Assembly: GCF_900105585.1 (NCBI RefSeq)
Contig: NZ_FNRT01000002.1
Coordinates: 2,542,001-2,606,000 of the forward strand
Source: Nocardioides exalbidus
GTDB lineage: Bacteria; Actinomycetota; Actinomycetes; Propionibacteriales; Nocardioidaceae
Length of the DNA: 64,000 nucleotides
Reading direction: 5' to 3'
The notes beneath the pieces are model-generated. The model was not told the DNA's origin and did not search any database. It saw only the letters and a list, made by a program, of their open reading frames with translations. Position numbers and translations under genes: made by a program. The first letter of the stretch is position 1; each line of letters begins with the position of its first letter. Shown here piece by piece: positions 1 through 10,060 of this stretch.

Positions 1-56
1 ATGGTTGGAATGTGGCTCATGCACCCCTGCCTCGCGTGTCCTCCCTCGACGCGCTG

Positions 57-114
57 GTGGGCGGTGAGTGAGCCACGATCTCGATGGCCGACATGTGGGT
101 CACTCACCGCCCAC
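57..114. repeat. Palindromic repeat upstream of the AbiEi-like gene
   Basis: Inverted repeat with 20-nt arms (57-76 and 95-114) around an 18-nt loop. The left arm reads GTGGGCGGTGAGTGAGCCAC and the right arm is its reverse complement except for one base. The same core, GTGGCTCACTCACCGCCC or its complement, recurs three times after the gene (1162-1380), and positions 9-23 look like half of a further copy. Otherwise I see no gene in 1-218. Confidence 0.75.
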
Positions 115-218
115 AGAGCGAGCCAGCAAGTGTCCACAGGCAGGCTGCCGCCCGTCTCCTCCACAGGTACGGCGCCCAGTGAGCGCGGCACGCACCCAGG
201 TCGTGGCGCGATACGGGC

Positions 219-1160
219 ATGCGTTCTGTTCCCGAAGCCTTCAGGCACGGCCCGTTCAGCCGCCAGTCCGCGCTGGCGGCCGGAGTCACCGCACGCGTGT
301 TCGAGGGCGTGCAGTTCAGGCGTCTCCACGAGGCGGTCTACGTCCACCGCGACCACGAGATGACGTGGGACGACCACGTCGAGGCAGCGCGGCTCGCCCT
401 CCCGGCCTCCGCGCGTACGACGGGGGCGACCCGGCTGCGCCAGCTGGGGATCGACGTCGGCTCGCCGTTCCCGCTGCACTTCGTCGTCGAGGGCGATCTC
501 CATCTGGTCCTCGACGGCGTCTTCCTCCACCGCACGGTGAAGATGCCGCCGTCCGATGATGTCGGAGCCTCGGTCGAAGCGGCCTTCGTCGCCTACTGCG
601 CGGACGTCCGGCTCGTCGACGCGATCAGGGTCGGCTGCTTCCTCCTGCACCAGGAGCACCTCGACGGAGTGCTCCTCGACCAGATCCTCACGGAGGAGAG
701 GTGGCGCCGCGGGGTGCCTGAGACGTCGTACGTCCTGCCCTTCCTCGACGACCGGCCGCGCTCGATCCCCGAGGCAGAGCTGCTGGCGTACGTCGTCTTC
801 TCGGGCCTGGTGATCCCTGAGGTGAACGAGAAGATCGCGCTGCGCGACGGCACCGAGCTCACTCCCGACCTGCACTTCGAGGACCACGACCTCGTGGTCG
901 AGTACGAAGGCGGGCAGCACGCTGACGACCGCGGTCAGTACCTCGCCGACATCGACCGGTTTGCCGCCTACCGCCGCGACGACAAGGCGTACGAGCAGGT
1001 GACCAGGGAACTGATGCGCTCACCGAAGGCCGTCGTCCGGCGGATCCACGGTGCCCTGCGCAGGCAGGGGTACGACGGGCCGGAGCCCGACTTCGACGGC
1101 GCGTGGCTGTTGCTGTTCAGGCGGCTCGAGGATCTGGCGCGAGAGGCTCGCGCGGCCTGA
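219..1160 (+). CDS. AbiEi-like / DUF559-like protein
   Basis: 313 aa. The N-terminal ~60 residues (HGPFSRQSALAAGVTARVF, then RRLHEAVYVH) have the form of the AbiEi winged-helix antitoxin-like domain. The C-terminal part (about 215-260) has E/D/K residues spaced as in DUF559/Vsr-like nuclease folds: a PDLHFED stretch, VVEYEGGQH, then DIDRFAAYRRDDK. This two-part architecture is common and highly paralogous in Nocardioides-type genomes, usually without a recognisable AbiEii toxin partner; none is seen here. The real function is unknown; neither antitoxin nor nuclease activity is shown. The ATG at 219 is the first in frame. It is flanked on both sides by the same palindromic repeat, unlike any other gene in the window. 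Confidence 0.7.
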   Translation: MRSVPEAFRHGPFSRQSALAAGVTARVFEGVQFRRLHEAVYVHRDHEMTWDDHVEAARLALPASARTTGATRLRQLGIDVGSPFPLHFVVEGDLHLVLDGVFLHRTVKMPPSDDVGASVEAAFVAYCADVRLVDAIRVGCFLLHQEHLDGVLLDQILTEERWRRGVPETSYVLPFLDDRPRSIPEAELLAYVVFSGLVIPEVNEKIALRDGTELTPDLHFEDHDLVVEYEGGQHADDRGQYLADIDRFAAYRRDDKAYEQVTRELMRSPKAVVRRIHGALRRQGYDGPEPDFDGAWLLLFRRLEDLAREARAA

Positions 1161-1161
1161 C

Positions 1162-1380
1162 GAGCGGTGCGTGAGCCACGTTCGCGGCCCTTCGAATGTG
1201 GCTCACTCACCGCCCACGGGCGCGTTCAGTGCGGACACGCGATGAGCGGTGCGTGGCCCACATTTTGCGGGCACGGAATGTGGCTCACTCACCGCCCACG
1301 GGCGCGTTCAGTGCTGACGCGCCCGTGAGCGGTGCGTGGCCCACATTTTGCGGGCTCCGAATGTGGCTCACTCACCGCCC
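1162..1380. repeat. Three tandem palindromic units, period 82-83 bp
   Basis: Units begin at 1162, 1244 and 1327. Each is a stem-loop: left arms 1162-1179, 1244-1264 and 1327-1347 (GAGCGGTGCGTGGCCCACATT in the last two), right arms 1195-1215, 1277-1297 and 1360-1380 (AATGTGGCTCACTCACCGCC plus C). Arms match at about 17 of 21 positions, with 12-15 nt loops. Units 2 and 3 are nearly identical, and the spacer ACGGGCGCGTTCAGTGC is also repeated. This resembles a REP/BIME-type clustered palindrome. No transposase (RAYT) is present in the window. Confidence 0.8.
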
Positions 1381-1411
1381 CCGCGCGAGACAGGCCGAGG
1401 CTGAAATGCCG

Positions 1412-1440
1412 CGAGGGCCCGGGGAGTCCCCGGGCCCTCG
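1412..1440 (-). terminator. Hairpin terminator of the sdhCAB operon
   Basis: Perfect 13-bp stem (CGAGGGCCCGGGG at 1412-1424 with its complement at 1428-1440) and 3-nt loop, 17 bp beyond the sdhB stop codon. There is no strong U-tract, as is common in actinobacteria. Confidence 0.75.
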
Positions 1441-1457
1441 TCAGGCTGGCGCGGACC

Positions 1458-2201
1458 TCAGTGCCCGTGGCGGATGGCGGTGCGGAGGTCCTTGTTGAGC
1501 TGGGAGATCACGTCGAGCGGGATCTCCTTGGGGCAGGCGGCGGCGCACTCGCCGATGTTGGTGCAGCCACCGAAGCCCTCGTGGTCGTGCTGGGCGACCA
1601 TGTTGACCACGCGGCTGTCGCGCTCGGGCTGGCCCTGGGGGAGCTCGCCGAGGTGGGTGATCTTGGCACCCATGAAGAGCGAGGCCGAGCCGTTGGGGCA
1701 GGCTGCCACGCAGGCGCCGCAGCCGATGCAGGTGGCGACGTTGAAGGCGCGCATCGCGTCGTCACGCGGGACGGGGACCGAGTGGGCCTCGGGCGCCGAG
1801 CCGGTGTTGACGGAGATGAAGCCGCCCTGCTGGATGATGCGGTCGAAGGCGCTGCGGTCGACCACGAGGTCCTTGATGACCGGAAAGGCGTCGGAGCGCC
1901 AGGGCTCGATCGTGATGGTCTCGCCGTCGCTGAACGAGCGCATGTGGAGCTGGCAGGTCGTGGTGACCTCCGGCCCGTGCGCCTCGCCGTTGATCATCAG
2001 GCCGCACATGCCGCAGATGCCCTCGCGACAGTCGGAGTCGAACGCGATCGGCTCCTCGCCCTTCTCGTTGAGCTGCTCGTTGAGCACGTCGAGCATCTCC
2101 AGGAAGGACATGTCGGGGGACACGTCGGCGAGCTGGTAGGTGTGCATCGCCCCGGCGGAGGCGGCGTCCGGCTGGCGCCAGATCTTGAGGGTCAGGTTCA
2201 T
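1458..2201 (-). CDS. sdhB: Succinate dehydrogenase iron-sulfur subunit SdhB (diheme-type complex)
   Basis: 247 aa. Electron-transfer subunit of complex II, passing electrons from the SdhA flavin to the membrane quinone site. The [2Fe-2S] ligands are C58, C63, C66 and C83 ([11 protein letters not shown]); the C-terminal ferredoxin motifs are C158/C161/C164/C168P and C213/C219/C223P for the [4Fe-4S] and [3Fe-4S] clusters. The ATG at 2201 lies 2 nt after the sdhA stop; the open frame runs further upstream, but that part is a shadow of sdhA. Last gene of sdhC-sdhA-sdhB, followed by a hairpin terminator. Length and order fit the SdhCAB/FrdCAB class with a single cytochrome b subunit. Confidence 0.95.
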   Translation of the reverse strand: MNLTLKIWRQPDAASAGAMHTYQLADVSPDMSFLEMLDVLNEQLNEKGEEPIAFDSDCREGICGMCGLMINGEAHGPEVTTTCQLHMRSFSDGETITIEPWRSDAFPVIKDLVVDRSAFDRIIQQGGFISVNTGSAPEAHSVPVPRDDAMRAFNVATCIGCGACVAACPNGSASLFMGAKITHLGELPQGQPERDSRVVNMVAQHDHEGFGGCTNIGECAAACPKEIPLDVISQLNKDLRTAIRHGH

Positions 2202-2203
2202 GC

Positions 2204-4258
<2,055 letters not shown>

Positions 4259-4271
4259 GAGAGGTGACCCC

Positions 4272-4994
4272 TTACTTGGTGATGATGCCGGCGAGGACAC
4301 CGAGCGGGACGAGGGAGAAGCCGACCGAGACGATCAGCGCGACGACGAAGCCGAAGACCTTGGCGCGCTGGCGCTTGGCCGCGGTGCCCGTCCAGCCCAG
4401 CGTCTGGGCGGCGCTCCAGATGCCGTGGTGCAGGTGGGCGCCGAGCGCGAGCATGGCAACGATGTAGATGAGCGTCAGCCACCACACGTCGAAGGTGTCG
4501 ACCAGCAGGTTGTAGGGGTCGTTGGTCGCCCCGCCCTGCACGTTGACCTTGCCGATCGTGAAGTTGAGCAGGTGCCAGACGAGGAAGAGGAAGATCGTCA
4601 ACCCGCCCCAGCGCATCAGCAGGCTGGCGCGGGTCGCGCCGGTCTCCTTCTTCATCACGTACTTCGTCGTGCGTGCGTGGGCGGCCCGCCGCCACAGCGC
4701 GACGGCGGCGTAGACGTGCACGACCAGCGAGAGGATCAGCCCGACGCGCAGGATCCACAGCAGGCCCGAGTGCGGGAGCATCGGCTCACCGATCTCGCGG
4801 AGGTGCTCGGCGTACTCGTTGAAGGCGTCGTGGCCGCCGAACGCCTTGAGGTTGCCGTACATGTGCGCGAGCACGAAGCCGAGGAAGATGAACCCGCTGA
4901 CGGCCATGGCCATCTTCAGGGCGATGGTGGTGCGCGAGGCCCTCGCGCCCTTCACCAGGGTCGGGGGATTGGTTTGGGTTGCCACAAAGGGCAC
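4272..4994 (-). CDS. sdhC: Succinate dehydrogenase cytochrome b subunit SdhC (diheme type)
   Basis: 240 aa, five predicted membrane helices (about 26-46, 78-100, 128-147, 170-190, 212-236). Four helix-borne histidines, H44, H93, H141 and H187, are spaced like the heme b ligands of the Bacillus subtilis SdhC diheme cytochrome, so two hemes b are likely. Anchors SdhAB and carries the (mena)quinone site. The start is GTG at 4994 with GAGGTG about 10 nt upstream; a second in-frame GTG at codon 4 is possible. First gene of the minus-strand operon, divergent from the second complex II operon. Confidence 0.9.
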   Translation of the reverse strand: MPFVATQTNPPTLVKGARASRTTIALKMAMAVSGFIFLGFVLAHMYGNLKAFGGHDAFNEYAEHLREIGEPMLPHSGLLWILRVGLILSLVVHVYAAVALWRRAAHARTTKYVMKKETGATRASLLMRWGGLTIFLFLVWHLLNFTIGKVNVQGGATNDPYNLLVDTFDVWWLTLIYIVAMLALGAHLHHGIWSAAQTLGWTGTAAKRQRAKVFGFVVALIVSVGFSLVPLGVLAGIITK

Positions 4995-5047
4995 GGTATC
5001 GCGACACCTCGTCGCGCGACTCGCCGAGGCGGTGTGACGTATCCCCC

Positions 5048-5076
5048 TTCCACTCCCGTGTGATGCGCGTCATAGT
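5048..5076 (+). promoter_or_regulatory. Putative promoter of the Sdh1-type operon
   Basis: TTCCAC (5048-5053) and CATAGT (5071-5076) are separated by 17 bp, in the 123-bp gap between the two sdh operons. A GGAGGA ribosome site at 5109-5114 precedes the ATG at 5118. Confidence 0.45.
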
Positions 5077-5117
5077 CGAGGCGTCGACCGGAACCCAGAC
5101 CGGCCCACGGAGGAAGC

Positions 5118-5939
5118 ATGGCTTCGACCGACCACGGCGTGACCAGTCCGACCCGCGCGCACATCGACGCGCGGACGTTGCGCCAGGACCGGTGGTGGCT
5201 GCAACCGCTCACGACCTTCGTCGTCTTCTCGTCGTTCGTGGTCTACGCGACGGTGCGCGCCTTCATGGGTCGCGACTACTACGCCTCGCCCTACCTCTCG
5301 CCGTTCTACTCGCCCTGCCTCGGCGACTGCGTCGAGGGTGCGTCGGACTTCGGCCAGCCCTTCGGGTGGTGGCCGCTGTCGGCGGCGCTGATCATCCTGG
5401 TCTTCCCACTGGGCTTCCGGATGACCTGCTACTACTACCGCAAGTCCTACTACCGGGCCTTCTGGCTGAGCCCTCCCGCGTGCGGCGTCGCCGAGCCCCA
5501 CCAGGCGTACTCCGGCGAGACCCGCTTCCCGCTGGTCCTGCAGAACGTGCACCGCTGGTTCTGGTACGCCGCCGTGGTCGTCGGCCTGGTGCTCACCTAC
5601 GACGTGCTCCTCGCGTTCCGCCCGATGCCGGGGCAGTACGCCGTCGGCGACGGCGAGACCAGCGGCGTCCACATGGGCCTGGGCACGCTGCTGATGATTG
5701 CCAACGTCGTCCTCATCTGGCTCTACACGCTCTCGTGCCACTCGTGCCGCCACATCGTCGGCGGGCGGCTGCGCCACTTCAGCAAGCACCCGGTGCGCTA
5801 CAGGCTGTGGACGTGGGTCTCGCGGCTCAACGAGAGCCACGGGAGGTGGGCCTGGTACTCCCTGTTCTCGGTCGCCCTCGTCGACCTCTACGTCTTCCTG
5901 CTCGCCACCGGCACGATCCAGGACGTGAGGTTCTTCTGA
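5118..5939 (+). CDS. Sdh1-type succinate dehydrogenase membrane anchor
   Basis: 273 aa with five predicted helices (about 32-50, 86-103, 147-166, 187-205, 245-265). Length, gene order and the Cys/His-rich sequence match the mycobacterial Rv0249c/Sdh1 anchor family rather than cytochrome b anchors. Candidate metal ligands are C67 and C71 (SPCLGDC), C104, C122/H128, and the C-H-x-C-x-H cluster C207, H208, C210, H212. The mycobacterial Sdh1 anchor has been described structurally with a membrane-embedded Rieske-type cluster; assigning that here is inference. GGAGGA ribosome site 4 nt before the ATG. The stop overlaps the sdhA start (TGATG). Confidence 0.85.
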   Translation: MASTDHGVTSPTRAHIDARTLRQDRWWLQPLTTFVVFSSFVVYATVRAFMGRDYYASPYLSPFYSPCLGDCVEGASDFGQPFGWWPLSAALIILVFPLGFRMTCYYYRKSYYRAFWLSPPACGVAEPHQAYSGETRFPLVLQNVHRWFWYAAVVVGLVLTYDVLLAFRPMPGQYAVGDGETSGVHMGLGTLLMIANVVLIWLYTLSCHSCRHIVGGRLRHFSKHPVRYRLWTWVSRLNESHGRWAWYSLFSVALVDLYVFLLATGTIQDVRFF

Positions 5940-7804
5940 TGAGCGACCGGCATCCGATGACCGGCAACCAGATGTCGCCCGACGCGCAGGCCGGCATGGA
6001 GCGGCACGCGTACGACGTCGTGGTGATCGGCGCCGGGGGAGCGGGCCTGCGCGCGGCCATCGCCGCGCACGACGCGGGCGCCCGGGTCGCGGTGGTCTGC
6101 AAGTCGCTGCTCGGCAAGGCGCACACGGTCATGGCCGAGGGCGGCATCGCGGCGGCGATGGGCAACCGGTGGCCCGAGGACAACTGGGAGGTCCACTTCC
6201 GCGACACGATGCGCGGCGGGAAGATGCTCAACCACTGGCGGATGGCGCAGCTGCACGCGCAGCAGGCGCCCGAGCGGGTGATGGAGCTCGAGGACTGGGG
6301 CGCCCTCTTCGACCGCACCGACGACGGGCTGATCTCCCAGCGCGACTTCGGCGGCCACAAGTACGCCCGGCTCGCGCACGTCGGCGACCGCACCGGCCTC
6401 GAGATGATCCGCACGCTCCAGCAGCGCACCGTGCAGCTCGGCATCGACGTCTTCATGGAGCTGACGATCACCGACCTCTTCAAGCACGACGGCGCGATCT
6501 CCGGAGCCTTCGGCTACTGGCGCGAGACCGGCCGCTTCGTGCTCTTCGAGGCGCCGGCGGTGATCCTCGCGACCGGCGGCATCGGCAAGTCGTTCAAGGT
6601 CACCTCGAACTCGTGGGAGTACACCGGCGACGGCCACGCGCTCGCCCTGCGCGCCGGCGCCAGCCTGATCAACATGGAGTTCGTGCAGTTCCACCCGACC
6701 GGGATGGTCTGGCCGCCGTCGGTGAAGGGGCTCCTCGTCACCGAGTCGGTGCGTGGCGACGGCGGCGTCCTGAAGAACTCCGAGGGCACGCGCTTCATGT
6801 TCGACTACATCCCCGAGTTCTTCCGGGCCGAGACCGCGGACACGGTCGAGGAGGCGGACGCCTGGTACGACGACAAGAAGAACAACCGGCGCCCGCCGGA
6901 GCTGCTGCCGCGCGACGAGGTCGCCCGCGCGATCAACTCCGAGATCAAGGCCGGCCGGGGCACCCCGCACGGCGGCATCTACCTCGACATCGCCTCGCGG
7001 CGCAGCCCGGAGTTCATCCGCAAGCGGCTCCCGTCGATGTACCACCAGTTCAAGGAGCTCGCCGACGTCGACATCACCGCCGAGCCGATGGAGATCGGCC
7101 CGACCTGCCACTACGTCATGGGCGGCGTCGAGGTCGACCCCGACACCCAGGAGAGCGCCGTGGCCGGGCTCTACGCCGTCGGCGAGTGCTCCGGCGGGAT
7201 GCACGGCTCGAACCGGCTCGGCGGCAACTCGCTCGGTGACCTGCTGGTCTTCGGCAAGCTGGCCGGCGAGGCCGCGACGTCGTACGCCACCGGGCTGGGC
7301 GGCACCCGCCCGACGGTCGCCGACGCCGACGTGAAGGCCGCCTCGACGAGCGCGGTCGCACCCTTCGAGATCGAGGGTGGGGAGAACCCGTACTCGATCC
7401 AGGCCGACCTCCAGCAGTCGATGAACGACCTCGTCGGCATCATCCGGACGGCCAGCGAGCTCGAGCAGTCGCTCACCGAGATCGAGGCCCTCAAGGAGCG
7501 GGCGAAGGCGATGACCGTCGAGGGGCACCGGCAGTACAACCCCGGCTGGCACCTCGCGATCGACCTGCGCAACATGCTGGTCGTCTCGGAGTCGATTGCG
7601 AAGGCGGCGCTGGCCCGCGAGGAGTCGCGCGGCGGCCACACCCGCGACGACTTCCCGGCGACCGACCACGAGGTCTGGGGCCACAAGAACCTCGTGGTCA
7701 GCCTCGACGAGGCCGGCACCGGCGTCGTGCTCGCCGAGAAACCCCTGCCCGAGATGCCCGACGAGCTCAAGAAGTACTTCGACGAGCCCAAGAAGGAGTC
7801 CTGA
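5939..7804 (+). CDS. sdhA: Sdh1-type succinate dehydrogenase flavoprotein
   Basis: 621 aa. FAD-binding subunit with the Rossmann motif GAGGAGLRAA (31-40) and HTVMAEGG with H62 as the expected covalent FAD ligand; substrate-binding stretches follow (HPTGMVWP, HYVMGGVEV). The start ATG at 5939 overlaps the stop of the anchor gene, indicating translational coupling; the longer open frame upstream is a shadow of the anchor gene. Shorter and clearly different from the 684-aa SdhA on the other strand, so this is a second enzyme and not a recent copy. Corresponds to the Rv0248c type. Confidence 0.92.
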   Translation: MSDRHPMTGNQMSPDAQAGMERHAYDVVVIGAGGAGLRAAIAAHDAGARVAVVCKSLLGKAHTVMAEGGIAAAMGNRWPEDNWEVHFRDTMRGGKMLNHWRMAQLHAQQAPERVMELEDWGALFDRTDDGLISQRDFGGHKYARLAHVGDRTGLEMIRTLQQRTVQLGIDVFMELTITDLFKHDGAISGAFGYWRETGRFVLFEAPAVILATGGIGKSFKVTSNSWEYTGDGHALALRAGASLINMEFVQFHPTGMVWPPSVKGLLVTESVRGDGGVLKNSEGTRFMFDYIPEFFRAETADTVEEADAWYDDKKNNRRPPELLPRDEVARAINSEIKAGRGTPHGGIYLDIASRRSPEFIRKRLPSMYHQFKELADVDITAEPMEIGPTCHYVMGGVEVDPDTQESAVAGLYAVGECSGGMHGSNRLGGNSLGDLLVFGKLAGEAATSYATGLGGTRPTVADADVKAASTSAVAPFEIEGGENPYSIQADLQQSMNDLVGIIRTASELEQSLTEIEALKERAKAMTVEGHRQYNPGWHLAIDLRNMLVVSESIAKAALAREESRGGHTRDDFPATDHEVWGHKNLVVSLDEAGTGVVLAEKPLPEMPDELKKYFDEPKKES

Positions 7805-8580
7805 TGGCCTACGACCTCAAGCTGCGCGTCTGGCGCGGGGACACCGACGGCGGCGAGCTGACGGACTACACCGTCGAGGTGTCCGACGGCGAGGTGGTGC
7901 TCGACGCGCTGCACCGGCTCCAGGCCACGCAGACCGGCGACCTCGCGATCCGCTGGAACTGCAAGGCCGGCAAGTGCGGCTCGTGCAGCGCGGAGATCAA
8001 CGGCCGGCCGCGGCTGATGTGCATGACGCGGCTCTCCGACTTCGACCAGGCCGAGACCATCACGGTCACCCCGATGCGCACCTTCCCGGTGATCCGCGAC
8101 CTCGTCACCGACGTGTCCTTCAACTACGAGAAGGCCAAGGAGCTGCCCTACGCCGAGCTGGGGCCGCGTGACGCCGACGGCAAGCGCCGGATGATGCAGG
8201 TCGACGTCGAGCGCGGCCAGGAGTTCCGCAAGTGCATCGAGTGCTTCCTCTGCCAGGACGTGTGCCACGTGGTGCGCGACCACGAGGACAACAAGCAGCA
8301 CTTCGCCGGCCCGCGCTTCTTCATCCGCTACGCCGAGCTCGACATGCACCCGCTCGACACCCACGACCGCCGCCAGCTCGCCCAGGGGGCAGCGGGCCTG
8401 GGGATGTGCAACATCACCAAGTGCTGCACGGAGGTGTGCCCCGAGGGGATCCACATCACCGACAACGCGATCATCCCGATGAAGGAGCGCGTGGTGGACC
8501 GGAAGTACGACCCGCTGGTGTGGCTCGGCAACAAGATCGGCCTCCGCAACAAGGACAACGACGGCCGCACCGAGGTCTGA
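7804..8580 (+). CDS. sdhB: Sdh1-type succinate dehydrogenase iron-sulfur subunit
   Basis: 258 aa. [2Fe-2S] ligands C53, C58, C61 and C73 (WNCKAGKCGSC); first ferredoxin motif C144-x2-C147-x2-C150-x3-C154 and second motif C202...C207/C208...C212P. The ATG overlaps the sdhA stop (TGATG). Third gene of the anchor-sdhA-sdhB operon, equivalent to Rv0247c. Ends 5 nt from the convergent hsp20 stop with no obvious terminator. Confidence 0.92.
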   Translation: MAYDLKLRVWRGDTDGGELTDYTVEVSDGEVVLDALHRLQATQTGDLAIRWNCKAGKCGSCSAEINGRPRLMCMTRLSDFDQAETITVTPMRTFPVIRDLVTDVSFNYEKAKELPYAELGPRDADGKRRMMQVDVERGQEFRKCIECFLCQDVCHVVRDHEDNKQHFAGPRFFIRYAELDMHPLDTHDRRQLAQGAAGLGMCNITKCCTEVCPEGIHITDNAIIPMKERVVDRKYDPLVWLGNKIGLRNKDNDGRTEV

Positions 8581-8585
8581 GTGCC

Positions 8586-9083
8586 CTAGCTGGTCGGCTT
8601 CCGGCGCGCGCGGGTCTTGCGGCCCCGGTGGGCGACCTCGATGCGGCTGCTCTCGCTCTCGGCGGCCGCCCCGGTCACGGTGACGGTGACCAGGCCGTCC
8701 TCGAAGGCGGCCTCGATGTCGTCCGACGTGGTGTTCTCCGGGAGCGTGATCGCGCGGCGGAACTCGCCGTAGTAGCGCTCGCGGACGAGGAACGTCGCGC
8801 CGTCCTCGCCGTCGTCCTCGGCGTGGCGCGCACCCGACACGGTGAGCACGCCGTGGCTGAACCTGAGGTCGACGTCCTCGGGGTCGACGCCGGCCAGCTC
8901 GATGCGGATGAGCAGGTCGTCACCGCGGGCGAGGATGTCGGTGCTCGGCACCCAGGCCGAGGCGTGGGTGCGCTCGGCGGCCTCGGCGGTCTCCAGCGAG
9001 CCGTGCACGCCGAGCGTGCGCAGGCGGGACAGCTCGCTGACGAAGTCGGTCACGCCCTCGAACGGGTTGCGGCGGTCGGGCAT
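8586..9083 (-). CDS. Hsp20 / alpha-crystallin family small heat shock protein
   Basis: 165 aa. ATP-independent holdase chaperone of the Hsp20 family. The alpha-crystallin domain spans about 40-135: WVPSTDILARGDDLLIRIEL opens it, LTVSG and the strand-loop LPENTTSDDIEAAFEDGLVTV close it. The C-terminal tail is short and basic (RGRKTRARRKPTS). Start ATG at 9083 with AGGAGAG upstream; the open frame extends far upstream only as a shadow of the neighbouring gene. Lies 47 nt after the betaine-binding lipoprotein gene, so probably co-transcribed with osmoprotectant uptake genes, which suggests a joint stress response (inference). Confidence 0.88.
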   Translation of the reverse strand: MPDRRNPFEGVTDFVSELSRLRTLGVHGSLETAEAAERTHASAWVPSTDILARGDDLLIRIELAGVDPEDVDLRFSHGVLTVSGARHAEDDGEDGATFLVRERYYGEFRRAITLPENTTSDDIEAAFEDGLVTVTVTGAAAESESSRIEVAHRGRKTRARRKPTS

Positions 9084-9130
9084 CGGTCTCTCCTGCTCTC
9101 GGACGACTGGCGGGGTCTGCTGGTGGGGCG

Positions 9131-10060
9131 TCAGCTGCGCAGCGGGGTCATCAGGCCGACCCGCCGAAGGAACGAGCGGGCCACGTCGACCTCGCTCCGG
9201 CCGTCGGTGACCTCGGCGTTCATCTCCACCATCGCGTCCTCGCTGAGCTCGGAGTTCACGGTGTCGATGACGTTCATGAACGCCTCGGAGTCGATCGAGT
9301 CGAGCTTGCCCTGGTCGACGACCATCACGACGTTCTGCGAGCCGAAGAGCAGCTCGGGGTCGTCGAGCAGGGTGTAGCGGCCACCGCTGAGCTGCGGATC
9401 GGTGGTGAAGGCGTCGACCGCGTCGGCGTCGCCGTCGTCGAGCATGGCGTACTGGTCGCCGAGCTGGGCCGGCACGAACTGGGCGTTGTCGAGGCCGTAG
9501 ACCTCCTGGAGACCGGCCAGGCCGAGCTGGAGGTCCTCGAACTCGGGACGGGCACCGAGGACGAAGGAGTCGAGGTCCGCGAGGTCGGCGATCGAGGTGA
9601 GGCGGTTCTCCTCGGCGAACGCGTCGGCGACCGCGATGGCGTCCTTGTTCTCGAAGGGCGTCTGCTCGCTGACGACCATGTCCTGGCCCTCGTAGTAGTC
9701 GCGCACCGCGTCGTAGGTCTGCTCGGGGTCGAGCCCGGAGACCTCCTCGCCGGCGACGATCGACAAGACGGTGCCGGTGTAGGCGACGTAGCCGTCGACC
9801 TCGCCGTCGCGCAGCGCCTGGTCGAGGTCCTCGGCGGGGCCGACCGCCTTGCGGAGGTTCACGGTGTAGCCGTTGACCGCGAGCGCCTGGCGCCAGAGCT
9901 CGCCGAGCACGAGGGCCTCGGGGAACTCCTGGGTGCCGATGGTGACCCGCAGCCGCGCACCCTGCGGCTGCTGCGAGGCGTCGCGCTCGGAGTTCTCCCC
10001 GCACGCCGTGAGCAGCGCGGCGCCGAGGGCGACGACCGCGACGAGGGCCCGGGCCCTCAC
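9131..10060 (-). CDS. Glycine betaine / osmoprotectant-type substrate-binding lipoprotein (OpuAC/ProX-like)
   Basis: 309 aa lipoprotein: signal peptide with lipobox LTAC, lipidated C20. The mature part follows the OpuAC/ProX fold pattern: VTIGTQEFPEALVLGELWRQAL, then DLDQALRDGEVDGYVAYTGT, a typical ligand-binding segment of the OsmX/ProX group. The start GTG at 10060 overlaps the stop of the upstream BCCT carrier gene (GTGA). Such binding proteins normally serve ABC importers, but no permease or ATPase of that type is nearby; the direct partner here appears to be a single-polypeptide BCCT carrier. Ligand (betaine, choline, carnitine or other) not determinable. Confidence 0.82.
   Translation of the reverse strand: MRARALVAVVALGAALLTACGENSERDASQQPQGARLRVTIGTQEFPEALVLGELWRQALAVNGYTVNLRKAVGPAEDLDQALRDGEVDGYVAYTGTVLSIVAGEEVSGLDPEQTYDAVRDYYEGQDMVVSEQTPFENKDAIAVADAFAEENRLTSIADLADLDSFVLGARPEFEDLQLGLAGLQEVYGLDNAQFVPAQLGDQYAMLDDGDADAVDAFTTDPQLSGGRYTLLDDPELLFGSQNVVMVVDQGKLDSIDSEAFMNVIDTVNSELSEDAMVEMNAEVTDGRSEVDVARSFLRRVGLMTPLRS

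Noticed and set aside
5888..7684. 598-aa minus-strand open frame opposite the second sdhA
   Set aside because: Antisense shadow with no domain pattern.
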